From the NCBI GenBank assembly GCA_012934845.2, contig WNNJ02002382.1, positions 62,001 through 126,000 on the forward strand: DNA of 64,000 bases, in the 5' to 3' direction. Origin of the DNA: Pomphorhynchus laevis. Taxonomy: Eukaryota > Acanthocephala > Palaeacanthocephala > Echinorhynchida > Pomphorhynchidae. The notes under the pieces were generated by a model. It had not been told where the DNA came from and made no database searches. It worked only from the letters and a program-made list of their open reading frames with translations. Positions 22,950 to 32,719 of this stretch are shown one piece after another; position 1 is the first letter of the stretch, and each line of letters opens with the position of its first letter. The position numbers and the translations under genes were made by a program.

Positions 22950-24982
22950 TATTATTCCAATACATACCTTTCGCTCGACAATTAGCATTAAATCCAATCT
23001 CACAGGAGTCGATGACAGCCTTCACCGCTAGTCGCCTTATTCCTCTTAGCAAAAATCCTGGCGTACGTCCTATAGGAATAGGAGATGTTTCCAGACGCAT
23101 TATATCTAAATCAATATTGAAAATAATATCACCCCAACTGCAAACAATATGCGGGAACGTCCAATTCTGCGCCTCGCAGCGTGCTGGCACCGAATGTGTT
23201 ATTCACGGTATTCGTGACTCGTTGAAGAGAAATCCTACATTCGTGCTACTCACAATAGATGCTGACAACGCATTCAACAGAGTGAATAGAATGACCGCTC
23301 TCTCAAACATGCCAAATATCTGTCCAGCATTGAACACAGTCCTTTCTAACCTATACAGAAAGCCGACACTGCTAACAATTGACAGTGAATTCTTACTATC
23401 TGCTGAAGGATTTACACAGGGCGACGTCTTTTCGATGGCAGCATTTGCCTCTGCAACACTTCCGTTACTACTCCGTATCAAAAGAACTTGCCCAAACATT
23501 AAACAGTTATGGTACGCAGACGACGGCAACCTCATAGGTTCCCCACAAGATGTCATTGAAGCATTTAAGGTGCTTCAATCCGTCGGCCCCTCATATGGCG
23601 TACACTTGAATCCGGAAAAATGCAAGGTATATTCCAACGGGAACGACATCTCGACTTTCCAATCGTTACTTGATAACGCTGGAGTCTCCATCGTTGAGGA
23701 TGGCTTACCCGTTCTTGGAGTACCAATCGGATCAGCCGAATACATAGAGACGTTTATACGATCATCAGTTTCCTCCCTTTGCACATTAGTGTCACAGTTG
23801 AAGAAAGTAGGAGAGTTAGACACTCAGGTTGCATACGTGTGCTTAATTAAGTCTATTCAGCATAAATGGACACATACTCAACGATGCTATGAATGCCCCT
23901 CTGCGTGGTTCGCACCTCTGACACTGAAACTAAAGTCTACAATATCACATCTTTTTGACATTGATATTTCTCAAGACGATATCTTATGGCGCACATGCCA
24001 GTTGAGTTTTCGCAACGGCGGTTTATGCATTAGAGATCCGTCCACGTTACCAAGCAACGAATATCGATCATCGACCTCAGTGTGTGAGCCAAGCATACAA
24101 GGATATATTGGCTCGGTACTTAATTCTATGCAGGAGACAATTATTAAAAATCTACGGGCAGCAAAAGCCTCTAGTGAAAAGCTAGACCAAGAAGATATTT
24201 TGAGCAATGCGAGTGGAATTCTGTGTACCGCAATTGAGCATGCTTCAACAACAGGGGCTTCGTCATGGCTATCCGGATATCCTACATTCGATCGAGCAAC
24301 TCGATTAAGTAACATCGAGTTTTGTGATTCTATTTCTTCTAGATACGGAATTACGCCTAAATCCGCACCAACTCAATGTAAATGTAGGCAGATTAATACA
24401 GTTGCCCATGCTCTCTCATGCCCATTCGGTGGGCTTCCGTCGATGCGACACGATGCCGTGCGCGATTTTATTGCCTATCAGCTAACAGAAACATCGTATA
24501 ACGTACAAGTCGAGCCGCTGCTTACACCAGTCCCGCCAAACTTTGACTTTAGAAACGGCTTAACGACAAAAGACCGTGATGCTAGGCTCGACATTGCATG
24601 CTCAGGGTTGTATGGTGATAGGAGTGAGCGAACTTTCTTCGACATTTGCGTGTTTAACGCTTTCGCTCAGTCCAACTCCTCCAAGACACCAGAGTCCTGC
24701 TATAAGTACCACCAACAGCGAAAGCGCAGTAAATATCTCGAAAGAATAACAGAGTTCGAGCGGGGGTCTCTTGTACCCGCCGTCTTCTCATTCTCAGGTG
24801 GAAGCGGTGAAAATGCCACACAACTTTTAAGACGGATCGCATCTAAATTGGCAAATAAGCGAGCAAGCAGATACCCCGACGAGCTTACAAAGCTTAGAAC
24901 GCGTCTAGGCCTATTACTTGCAAAAATGACATCGCGATGCATCAGAGGAACGCGATCTGCAATCGGACGTCCAGAATTTTGA
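22925..24982 (+). CDS. RLE-type non-LTR retrotransposon RT/endonuclease, copy 1 (5'-truncated)
   Basis: Open for 685 codons; homology to the full copy starts at about 22,970 (FARQLALNPISQESMTAFTA). RT: TASRLIPLSKN and VRPIGIGDVSRRIISK, motif A TIDADNAFNRVNRM, motif B GFTQGDVFSMAAFASATLPL, catalytic YADDGN, thumb HLNPEKCKVY. A CCHC knuckle follows (CKCRQINTVAHALSCPFGG...RHD), then a restriction-like endonuclease signature RLDIACSGL...RTFFDICVFN (the PD-(D/E)XK pattern of R2-type elements). A basic C-terminal tail ends RCIRGTRSAIGRPEF. The N-terminal Cys-rich domain is missing. The ORF is uninterrupted, but the truncated 5' end means it is a dead-on-arrival copy. In this family the single ORF does target-primed reverse transcription. 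Confidence 0.9.
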   Translation: MIVIKLLLLLFQYIPFARQLALNPISQESMTAFTASRLIPLSKNPGVRPIGIGDVSRRIISKSILKIISPQLQTICGNVQFCASQRAGTECVIHGIRDSLKRNPTFVLLTIDADNAFNRVNRMTALSNMPNICPALNTVLSNLYRKPTLLTIDSEFLLSAEGFTQGDVFSMAAFASATLPLLLRIKRTCPNIKQLWYADDGNLIGSPQDVIEAFKVLQSVGPSYGVHLNPEKCKVYSNGNDISTFQSLLDNAGVSIVEDGLPVLGVPIGSAEYIETFIRSSVSSLCTLVSQLKKVGELDTQVAYVCLIKSIQHKWTHTQRCYECPSAWFAPLTLKLKSTISHLFDIDISQDDILWRTCQLSFRNGGLCIRDPSTLPSNEYRSSTSVCEPSIQGYIGSVLNSMQETIIKNLRAAKASSEKLDQEDILSNASGILCTAIEHASTTGASSWLSGYPTFDRATRLSNIEFCDSISSRYGITPKSAPTQCKCRQINTVAHALSCPFGGLPSMRHDAVRDFIAYQLTETSYNVQVEPLLTPVPPNFDFRNGLTTKDRDARLDIACSGLYGDRSERTFFDICVFNAFAQSNSSKTPESCYKYHQQRKRSKYLERITEFERGSLVPAVFSFSGGSGENATQLLRRIASKLANKRASRYPDELTKLRTRLGLLLAKMTSRCIRGTRSAIGRPEF

Positions 24983-25011
24983 ACCCAAACTGAACTTAAT
25001 TATCATTTACG

Positions 25012-25030
25012 GGCCCATTTGCGGGTAACC
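25012..25030 (+). ncRNA. Conserved 3' UTR hairpin of the RLE element, copy 1
   Basis: GGCCCATTTGCGGGTAACC. GG and CCC can pair with GGG and CC around an ATTTGC loop, with a small TAA bulge. The same motif lies at the same place in three other copies here. A likely recognition structure for the element's RT (inference). Confidence 0.6.
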
Positions 25031-25107
25031 CAGAGATTGTAAAATAATAATAATAGATTAATTAAAAAAAATTATAAAAAGAATTGACGTTATAAAAAGA
25101 ATTGATT

Positions 25108-25283
25108 ATACATACCAAAGCCAAAAGGCTATTCAGGCAGAGTCCAAAAAAAATAAAACAAAAGCAAATGGTCAGTCAACGTAGCTAATTAGGGTATTCC
25201 AGTGGTAGTGTTGAATGGCGGCATTGTTCATGTATCCATTTGTAGCATCGTGATTTAAACGTTCTCAAACTGGGGGGCTGCAA
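25108..25283 (-). repeat. LINE C 3' segment, left member of a ~175-bp direct repeat
   Basis: Nearly identical to 27,225-27,398. The only differences seen are run lengths (A8/A7 and G6/G5). It starts ATACATACCAAAGCCAAAAG and ends GGGGCTGCAA, where RLE copy 2 begins. Best explained as a long target-site duplication made when copy 2 inserted into LINE C. Confidence 0.85.
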
Positions 25284-27135
25284 TCGTCGAGTCGCTCTGC
25301 CAAATATGAAATTTATTTGCCCAGCTCTTAACGTCACATTTCGCAACATATATTCGGGTGACGCTCAGCTTGTCATCGAAGATGAATCGATTTATTCAAG
25401 AGAGGGGGTAACTCAAGGAGACCCCTTCGCAATGGCCGTTTTTGCCATGTCCTCGATTCCACTAATCAAGCTCATACAGTCGAAATGCCCAGACACTCTG
25501 CAACGATGGTACGCCGATGACGCAAACTTCGTCGGTTCCTTATCGTCGTTAAAAACAGCTTGGCATATCTTGACTACGCGCGGGCCTTAATATGGCTATT
25601 ACGTAAATCCATCGAAAACCAATATCTTGGTACATAATATAGAGCGTCATGACGGATCTCACGGTTTTATCTCTGACAGCTTTCCGTACGTTACAATACG
25701 TAATGACTTTGTCAACATCCTTGGTTCCGCCATCGGTACTGAAGATTGTTTATCACAGTTTGTCGCTCGAAAGATTTCTTCTGCTGTAAATTTGGTTTCA
25801 CGACTTGCAGATGTCTGCTCAGCGGATCCGCATGTTGGTTATACAGGACTTATCAAATCACTGCAATGGAAATGGACTTTTCTATTCAGAACGACGCCTT
25901 GCACCGCTGCCAACGTTAATCCGTTGCACGGCATGTTACTCGATCAAATCCTGCCCCAAATTACAAAACACGATCTGCCTGATCCAATCAACAGCATATT
26001 GACAAGTCCTATTAAAATGGGTGGCATTGGCATTATGGATCCTATATTTACCTTTAAGTCTGATCTCGAAGCCTCGGAGCATATGTGCTCCACTTATTCA
26101 TTTGGGCTCAAGGGCGAGGGATTAAAGTCGTTACAGCAAACCTATGCAGCTCAAATCGCCAAGACGCGCAAAGATGCATTCACACTCCGACTTAACCAAG
26201 CTCTTCGTTTTGTTCCCGAAATTACCAAACGTGCACTTGAATATGCCAAGTACCCCGGCTCCTCAAACTGGCTCACTGCTGGTGCTTCTGAAGAGCTCCA
26301 CCACCACCTTTCTGCGAGTGAATTTCGAGATGGCATCGCAACGCGCTATGGATTTGAACCACCAGACATGCCCGCCCTGTGTATCTGCAAAGAAGAAACA
26401 AGCCTTAGTCACGTGCTCTCTTGTAAACGTGGAGGCTTCCAGATCGTGCGACACAATATCATTCGCGACATCCTCGCTGACGAGCTTAGTTCGGTCTGTT
26501 ATGGGGTTGCAACCGAACCCACACTAACTGCAGTCAATGATCCCTCGTGTCTCGAAAGGGCATCAACTTGCTGCGACACCAACGCAAGACTAGATGTAAT
26601 CTGTACGGGCCTATCAGTAGACCGCTTCCAGCGAACGTTCTTCGACGTTTCCGTTTTTAACAACCATGCTGGTTCCTACTCCGCGTCGGCAGAAAACGCT
26701 TTTGCATACCACGAAGCCCGGAAGAGCTCAAAATACTCTGAAAGAATCACCCAAATCGAAAGGGGATCGTTTATACCCTTCATCCTATCTGCGTCTGGAG
26801 GTCTGGGAAAATGTGCACTTTCGGCCTTGCAGCGGATCGCACAACTCAAGTCAATAAACAACGATCTGATTTCGTACAGCCAACACATACAGCGAATCAA
26901 AACAAGATTGAGTATAGCCATATGCCGTGCATCCTCTTTGTGCATAAGGGGCTTCCGATCCAGCAAGGGGCATCCCGTATACTCAGCAGACAACCATCAA
27001 GCTGATACAATATCCAAAAAGACATCTAATCGCCAAGCTACAGATAGCCCGAATCCGTCGAACAATGCTCGAGCGATCCGATGGAATGATGAAGACGGCG
27101 GCACGTTGTGTACCTCCCTTGTGGATCTAAAGTAA
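25284..27135 (+). pseudogene. RLE element RT/endonuclease, copy 2
   Basis: One frame from 25,284 to 27,135 with a single in-frame TAA at 25,588-25,590, where the related copy has Lys (GPKFGY). RT motif B GVTQGDPFAMAVFAMSSIPL, catalytic YADDANFVGS, thumb YVNPSKTNIL. CCHC knuckle CICKEETSLSHVLSCKRGGF followed by RHNIIRDI. Restriction-like endonuclease NARLDVICTGLSVDRFQRTF and FDVSVFN. The conserved downstream block KSSKYSERITQIERGSFIPF occurs in all copies. The start is truncated, so the copy lacks motif A and the N-terminal domain. Confidence 0.88.
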
Positions 27136-27167
27136 CAAAAAAAAATATTCTGGAATTTAATTAACCT

Positions 27168-27185
27168 GGCCCATTTGCGGGAACC
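27168..27185 (+). ncRNA. Conserved 3' UTR hairpin of the RLE element, copy 2
   Basis: GGCCCATTTGCGGGAACC, with CCC/GGG and outer GG/CC pairing, 32 bp after the stop codon. Confidence 0.65.
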
Positions 27186-27224
27186 TGTTTTTCTGTACAA
27201 ATAAATCTATTTTTATTAAAAAAA

Positions 27225-27640
27225 ATACATACCAAAGCCAAAAGGCTATTCAGGCAGAGTCCAAAAAAATAAAACAAAAGCAAATGGTCAGTCAACGTAG
27301 CTAATTAGGGTATTCCAGTGGTAGTGTTGAATGGCGGCATTGTTCATGTATCCATTTGTAGCATCGTGATTTAAACGTTCTCAAACTGGGGGCTGCAACG
27401 ACTTCCTCAGGCAACGAATTCCACATGTTAATTCCTCTTCTTGAGAGTCTATACACTTTTGGTAATCTGCCAAATCTAAATTTATACAAGACTCTGCAAT
27501 GTCCCCGCAACTGATCTACCCGCCTAGTGATTACATCGGTGGGATAACCTACCACATCATTCGACATATGCCATATACATAGCATTTCCAAGGATATGAA
27601 CCTCTCACGTACCGACAGCATCCCAATACGACTTAGACGT
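27225..27640 (-). mobile_element. LINE C (CR1-like), 3' end
   Basis: Minus-strand 5'-truncated LINE. The RT C-terminus at 27,621-27,301 reads MLSVRERFISLEMLCIWH, KVYRLSRRGINMWNSLPEEV and FKSRCYKWIHEQ, typical of CR1-like RT ends and similar to LINE B. Its first 174 bp are duplicated left of RLE copy 2. Confidence 0.8.
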
Positions 27641-27954
27641 ATTGGAATTTTGCAAAAATGATTGCAAAATTAAAATATTACAATATTGCATGATTAATAT
27701 TTTAACATTATCAAACCTTTACTTTAATAATTTAAGCAAAGTTTTGATATTTTAATTTATTAATTAAGATTGTGATATTTATTAACAAATTTGAAATTTT
27801 ATTTATTTTAATTGATGAAAGATTAAATATTATTAGATTACTCGGATATACATTTTTCGCAAATATTGAAACGACTTGTTGCTTAATATAAAAGTTTTAA
27901 ATGAATGTTCTATGCCATGCAAATCTTTTTAATTATTTTAATTCTTGAATTTGT
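27641..27954. other. AT-rich non-coding stretch
   Basis: Strongly AT-rich, no gene or repeat recognised. It separates LINE C from the 3' tail of LINE B. Confidence 0.5.
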
Positions 27955-28133
27955 GATATTATATTATTATTAATACACAAGACAAAGCCCATAGGCATGT
28001 TTTAGTCTGCTCAAATGTTTAGTCTGTTAGACTGTTTAGCCTGTTAAATTGTTGAAATTATCGTTGATCTGACGGGTATGCCACTCGAATAGTTGGCTAC
28101 TCAGGATGTCGTATCCATTCTAATAATTTTCGT

Positions 28134-28138
<5 letters not shown>

Positions 28139-28170
<32 letters not shown>
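28139..28170. repeat. (TA)16 microsatellite inside LINE B
   Basis: Uninterrupted TA repeat within the RT C-terminal coding sequence, read through as IYIYIY. It arose after insertion, since the flanking residues (WNMLPDFL, FKRKLLEWI) are the normal CR1 sequence. Confidence 0.95.
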
Positions 28171-28177
<7 letters not shown>

Positions 28178-30060
28178 GTCCGGTAACATGTTCCACACGC
28201 TAACAGCTCGATGCGAAAGACGATATATTCGAGGGCACCTTCCATGATATTGAGTTTTAAGATGCAAACTATGTCCTCGATGACAGGCACGATGATTCAA
28301 ACTTACACAATTTATTGGGTATCCGTCATAACCTTTAACGATCTTATACAACGCTACCAAATCTAAATACATTAAACGTGACCGGATAGAACACATGCCT
28401 AGCATTCTTAGTCTTTCCGCATAAGGAAACTGTGAAACTCCTTTACATAATCGAGACCCTCGCCTTAATATATTTTCAAGTAAATTGATTTCCTCTTTAG
28501 TGCACGGAAAATATGATTGAATGCTGTACTCAATGTGAGGACGAACTATGCGTTGTACAGTAGCTTAAAACATTCTACTGGCAAATATTTGAAGTAATTC
28601 TTCAATAAGTAAAGGACACTTTGCTTTTTCGAACATATTCTGTCTGTGTTCATACGAGTCTCGAGAGAAAACTGAACAATCGTGCCAATGTCTTGTGTGT
28701 GATTCGCTCTAGATACAATGTTATCGCCCAACATGTAATCAGCATGTATGTCACTCCGACCAAAACGTAAATGGACACATTTACCTACATGTATTATTAC
28801 TCCTATCTGAATTCTCCATTCGTGAATAATTTTTAAATCTTGCTTTAATACAGTAATGTCGCTTTTCGATGTAATTTTAGACCAGATTTTAAGATCATCG
28901 GCAAAAGCCAAATACGGACAGTGTAGCTGTTTTAACAATATGTTTATATAAATGTTGACAAGTAGTGGACCTAAGACAGTACCTTGAGGTACACCTAATG
29001 TAAGTGAACGTGGTGATGATAAGCTCGATCCAACGCGAACACGATAAGAGCGTTGCGTTAAGAATACGTGGAGCCAATTTACAATAATCGGATTTATTTT
29101 ATAGTCCAAAAGGACTTCGATAAGATTTTCATGACTTATACGATCGAGAGCCCTTCTAAAGTTAATAAAGACACAGTCAACTGCTATCCCGTTAGACACG
29201 CCATTAACTCACGCCTCCATAGCACAAAGTAAATTAGTTATGCACGATCGTCCAACGGCGAATCCATGTTGATATAGGCTTATCTGATTTGATTGACGCA
29301 ATAAGTTCACAACATACCTATAGATTATCCGTTCGAAAATTTTACTGACAATACTAGTTAAGCTCGCGGGTCTGTAATTTCCAGGATTGTGCATGGCACC
29401 CTTAAAAACCGGAACCACAATTGCGCATTTCCAGTCCGGTGGTATTTCGCATTTATCAATTGACATTTGAAACAGTTCAGTTAATGTCACAGTTAGCATG
29501 GATCTTAAAGCTCTAATCAGAAAGGGATATATGTCATCAGAACCAGGAGATGAATTGATTGATAATCGAGCTAGCTCATCATAGACAGAAGATTGTGAAA
29601 CTGTGAAATGCCCCAACAGCAACAAATCGCTTATCCTAATATTGACATTATCGTTACTGGTGGAGTACATATCACTAAGCCTAAATGAATCTGTGAATCT
29701 CTCCGAAATATCTGACTGCGAATTAACCAGCTGTTCACCACACTTTAAAGATGATATGAGAGGTCTTACACATTTATTTCTACGAATATATGACCAAAAT
29801 AACTTTGGATTTGAATTAATGAAATTGATTAGTCGACGTTTAAAGATTATGCGTTTGCAAAAGCTAGCCCTGATACACTGATTTCGACATGCATTGTACT
29901 TCGATCGAAGTGATGAGTCTAAGCGACATTGTCTGTACAATTTATTACGTCGTCTTATTAGTGTCTTCAGGTTGGAGTCAAACCATGCAGGTTTATTCCG
30001 TTTAGATGGCACGATTTGCTTCCTCGGAGCAAAGTGGTCTGATATCATTAATAATACAAT

Positions 30061-30100
30061 AATTCGTGACTGCTTATTCACTAATAAGCAGTCACGAATT
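30061..30100. repeat. Perfect 18-bp inverted repeat, 4-bp loop, in LINE B
   Basis: AATTCGTGACTGCTTATT, loop CACT, then its exact complement. It lies in the endonuclease/RT linker coding region and disrupts the frame locally. Looks like a templated (hairpin) duplication. Confidence 0.85.
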
Positions 30101-30990
30101 GACTGCCAACGTTCACTAACATCTGAACTGAAATTGTCAAATGCAATAGAGGATGCATATTCTAAGAGATCAGATTCGTTCACACTATGCCACATGCGCT
30201 TTGATAATACAGGCTCAGCATTGTCGCCTAATTGACCACCGGCTATATTGACACTAAACTTTATAACGCAGTGATCGCTGCTACCTATATGAGTTTCATA
30301 GCATAGGTCATCGATGTCGTTAATTTTATGTGAAAAGATAAGATCGAGAACTGAAGAATACGAGGAAGATAACCTTGTATGAAAATCAGCATGCTGAACA
30401 AACAAAAGTTCCATCCATAAATTCCCATAGCTTCCTACCGGTGGCACATCCGAATTGCCGAGACGAATTATCTACGCAAATACCAACACCGGGAATGTTG
30501 AAGTCACCAACCAAAATGCATGTACTTGAACAACTGAACGCAATCCTAACTAATTCACAAAACTCTTTAGCCATACAGTCAGCTTGAAGAGTTCTATACA
30601 GAGCACCAAGAGTGAACTGCTTATGCGTTACTGACATACTTGCAAATACGAGTTCACAAGTTCCACATGAATTAAAGTACTGCGTTATGTTATCAACAAT
30701 GATGTTGGATTTAATGTATAAAGCGACTCATCCACCTCTACGCTGCGACGCTCTGTCTACACGAATGATACGATAACCATCTACGTTCAATATATTTTCA
30801 ATGATATTATCGTAAAGCCAAGTTTCAGAAATTGCAAAGACATGGTAATTTGATGTCGTCATATAGCAGCGAAATTTGTCTAAATTGCAAATTAAGCTTC
30901 GCAAATTACAATAGCCAACCTTAAACGACCGGTTACACACATTTACCAAGTCGTGTGATTGACGTACTTTTTTAAAATCAATTAGCATTT

Positions 30991-32230
30991 CTATTGATCC
31001 TGATTCACGGAAATGCAGATGGGTTTCCAGCGAACAAAAGGTCTGCGATGGCACACCTGAAAATTCCGTATGCATAGATTTATTTCTCCAGAGGCTAAAC
31101 GCTCAGTTATCTCCTTTTTGACATTCGCGAGGCGTTCACGGTCGTTACGCGATAGATCATTAAATATTCGCACTTTGCGACCCTTTAACATTTTGTTACG
31201 GGAGAGCAAAATCGACGCTTCTTCTGGTGATGTAAGAACCATTTTAACAATCTAGCATTCCCACACTTCACGACGACCTAGACGAAATAGTCTCTTGACT
31301 TCAAGTCTTTTAGCAATTTCTTCTTCCCATTTGCTAAACATAAATGAGATAACTAACCGTACAGAGGTAACATCGTCGTCTAAGCGACCTTGATCAGTGA
31401 CAGAACTTGATTCAGGTATATTAGCGAATATCACGCAACTTGATCGATCATAAGCTACACGTTTATGTATAATTTTTACATTCGGCGGCGAAATCCTTTT
31501 ACTCCCTTTGACAAAACGACTGTGAATGTCTGCATAATTATGAGAGAGAGTGACATTATGTGAGTAGGCGTGGCATATGGAACATGTTCAGACCTTTGGG
31601 CAGAAATGCCGCTATACATTATGTGGGTAAGCGTGGCATATGGAACATGTTCAGACTTTTAGGCAGAAATGCCGCTATCAATCTGTTTAGAGTTTGCATG
31701 ATTCCCAGCATTCTCAGATCTAAGGAGAGATCTTGGAATATCGTTCTATCGGATTATATCTGCCGTCGAATTCATTGATTGATAATGATTGCTGCAAGTG
31801 AACTGATTGCTATTTAGGGACCGTGAAGAGAACGTTCGCGAATGATATTTAACAGTATGTAGAGTATCAATGCTTGAGCATACTGGCTGGTAAGTAATAT
31901 CATGATTTTCAATAAAATTATCATTAAGCAAAGGCATTGAATCTTGATCATAACCAAGTAAGCTTATATTGTTGGTCTCCTATTCATCAGTAGATTGTGC
32001 ATTTTCATCATTTTCATCGACATCGTTGACATTCGTTGTTCCAGGCTCAAGAGTCTTTAGAGCAGTGTCCAAAAGGTTGCATGTCTGTGAATTAATCTGT
32101 AGCTTACCTATCATTTGAGCACAGCAGAAGCCACAGAAAAAAGCTTTTGTTAACAAGGAATGTACCATATTTTCTGTACAGGTAATCGTCGTCCAGATAT
32201 CACAGTCAGGTGCATCGCAACAAACTTGTT
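30991..32230 (-). pseudogene. LINE B ORF1 with PHD-like finger
   Basis: ORF1 in pieces. The N-terminal finger reads CDAPDCDIWTTITC near 32,215-32,175, then FFCGFCCAQMIGKL, very like the LINE A finger. Acidic linker (NDVDENDENAQSTDE). C-terminal part at 31,434-30,991 (KVRIFNDLSRNDRERLANVK, LCIRNFQVCHRRPFVRWKPI) corresponds to the LINE A ORF1 block before ORF2. Interrupted by frame breaks and a 63-bp tandem duplication. Confidence 0.7.
31554..31679. repeat. Tandem duplication of a 63-bp unit in LINE B
   Basis: Two copies, each containing GTGGCATATGGAACATGTTC and GGCAGAAATGCCGCTAT, with a few differences. Confidence 0.85.
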
Positions 32231-32532
32231 GCGATACAAAACGACGTTTCTATATCGTATTTTATCTGTTTGTTGGTCATGTGTACCATACATGTATGTA
32301 TACTATATTGTGTATTTAAGCTTGTAAGTAGTTTTACTCAAAATAGTTTAATAACGTTAATCTTATTTTCTTACAAACCGTTAGACGTATTTGTAAGTAG
32401 CTTTAATCAAAAATTTTTTAACACTTTTTTAAAATGCTTTGGTAATCAACTATTAATTGTGTGTTTAAGCTGTTAAAAATTTGTGTTCAAATTAATGTAA
32501 AAAGAACTTAGAAGTTAATTTACAGATCAGCT

Positions 32533-32719
32533 ATGTTTGCCACCGCATCATCTTCTGCTATGGATGCTGAATTTGCTCACCTCGATCTTATCACAAAGAT
32601 AAATTTCGGCCTCTTTTGTTTTGCGGTGGGCTGCATTAAACTAGGTAATACTTTTATTAAATTTTATCCACTATTTGATTAATGCTATTTTAGCTCCATA
32701 TATTATTGATAAGCTTTAA
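32533..32719 (+). CDS. Candidate two-exon micro-gene, TOM5-like tail-anchored protein (45 aa)
   Basis: Exon 1 32,533-32,644 (ATG, 37 codons plus 1 nt), a 49-bp intron GTAATA...TTTTAG (32,645-32,693), exon 2 32,694-32,719 ending TAA. Product: MFATASSSAMDAEFAHLDLI, then a single hydrophobic segment ending in IKLAPYIIDKL. TOM5, a small subunit of the mitochondrial outer-membrane import pore, has the same layout: about 50 residues, one C-terminal membrane helix and an ending I recall from human TOMM5 as LRVTPFILKKL. The match covers the Arg/Lys, Pro and final Lys-Leu positions. Without splicing the frame continues for six codons beyond residue 45 with a poorer end. A polyadenylation-like AATAAA lies near 32,785. 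It could be a chance ORF; the match is by memory only. Confidence 0.5.

Larger units (their letters stand above)
25284..27224 (+). mobile_element. RLE-type non-LTR retrotransposon, copy 2 (5'-truncated)
   Basis: Starts inside RT motif A/B (NRRVALPNMKFICPALN), runs through the stop at 27,135, the 3' UTR hairpin (27,168-27,185) and an A-rich tail ending at 27,224. Both flanks are LINE C sequence, the right one continuing past the repeat. Same strand as copy 1, which ends about 220 bp upstream. Confidence 0.88.
28097..31075 (-). pseudogene. LINE B ORF2: APE endonuclease and reverse transcriptase
   Basis: Endonuclease: KVGYCNLRSLICNLDKF and AISETWL (31,075-30,728), CILVGDFNIPGV (30,637-30,386), GSSDHCVIKFSV (30,447 frame). 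RT: 30,447-29,209 with AWFDSNLKTLIRRRNKLYRQ, NSSPGSDDI, WKCAIVVPVFKG, NYRPASLTSIVSKIFERIIY and QHGFAVGRSC. RT: 29,199-28,546 with GVPQGTVLGPLLVNIYINIL and catalytic FADDLKIWS. The C-terminal part at 28,405-28,097 contains a (TA)n run. Several frameshifts and stops. CR1-like by these motifs. Confidence 0.88.
27955..32250 (-). mobile_element. LINE family B (CR1-like), near full length
   Basis: About 4.3 kb on the minus strand. The 3' end at the left has an ATTATATTATTATTAAT tail at about 27,957. The order is RT C-terminus, RT core, endonuclease, ORF1 and a PHD-like finger near 32,220-32,100. It has fewer frame breaks than most LINE A copies, so it is probably of intermediate age. Confidence 0.88.

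Noticed and set aside
23203-23823. Open minus-strand frames opposite RLE copy 1
   Set aside because: Antisense shadows of a strongly conserved RT frame; no recognisable motifs.
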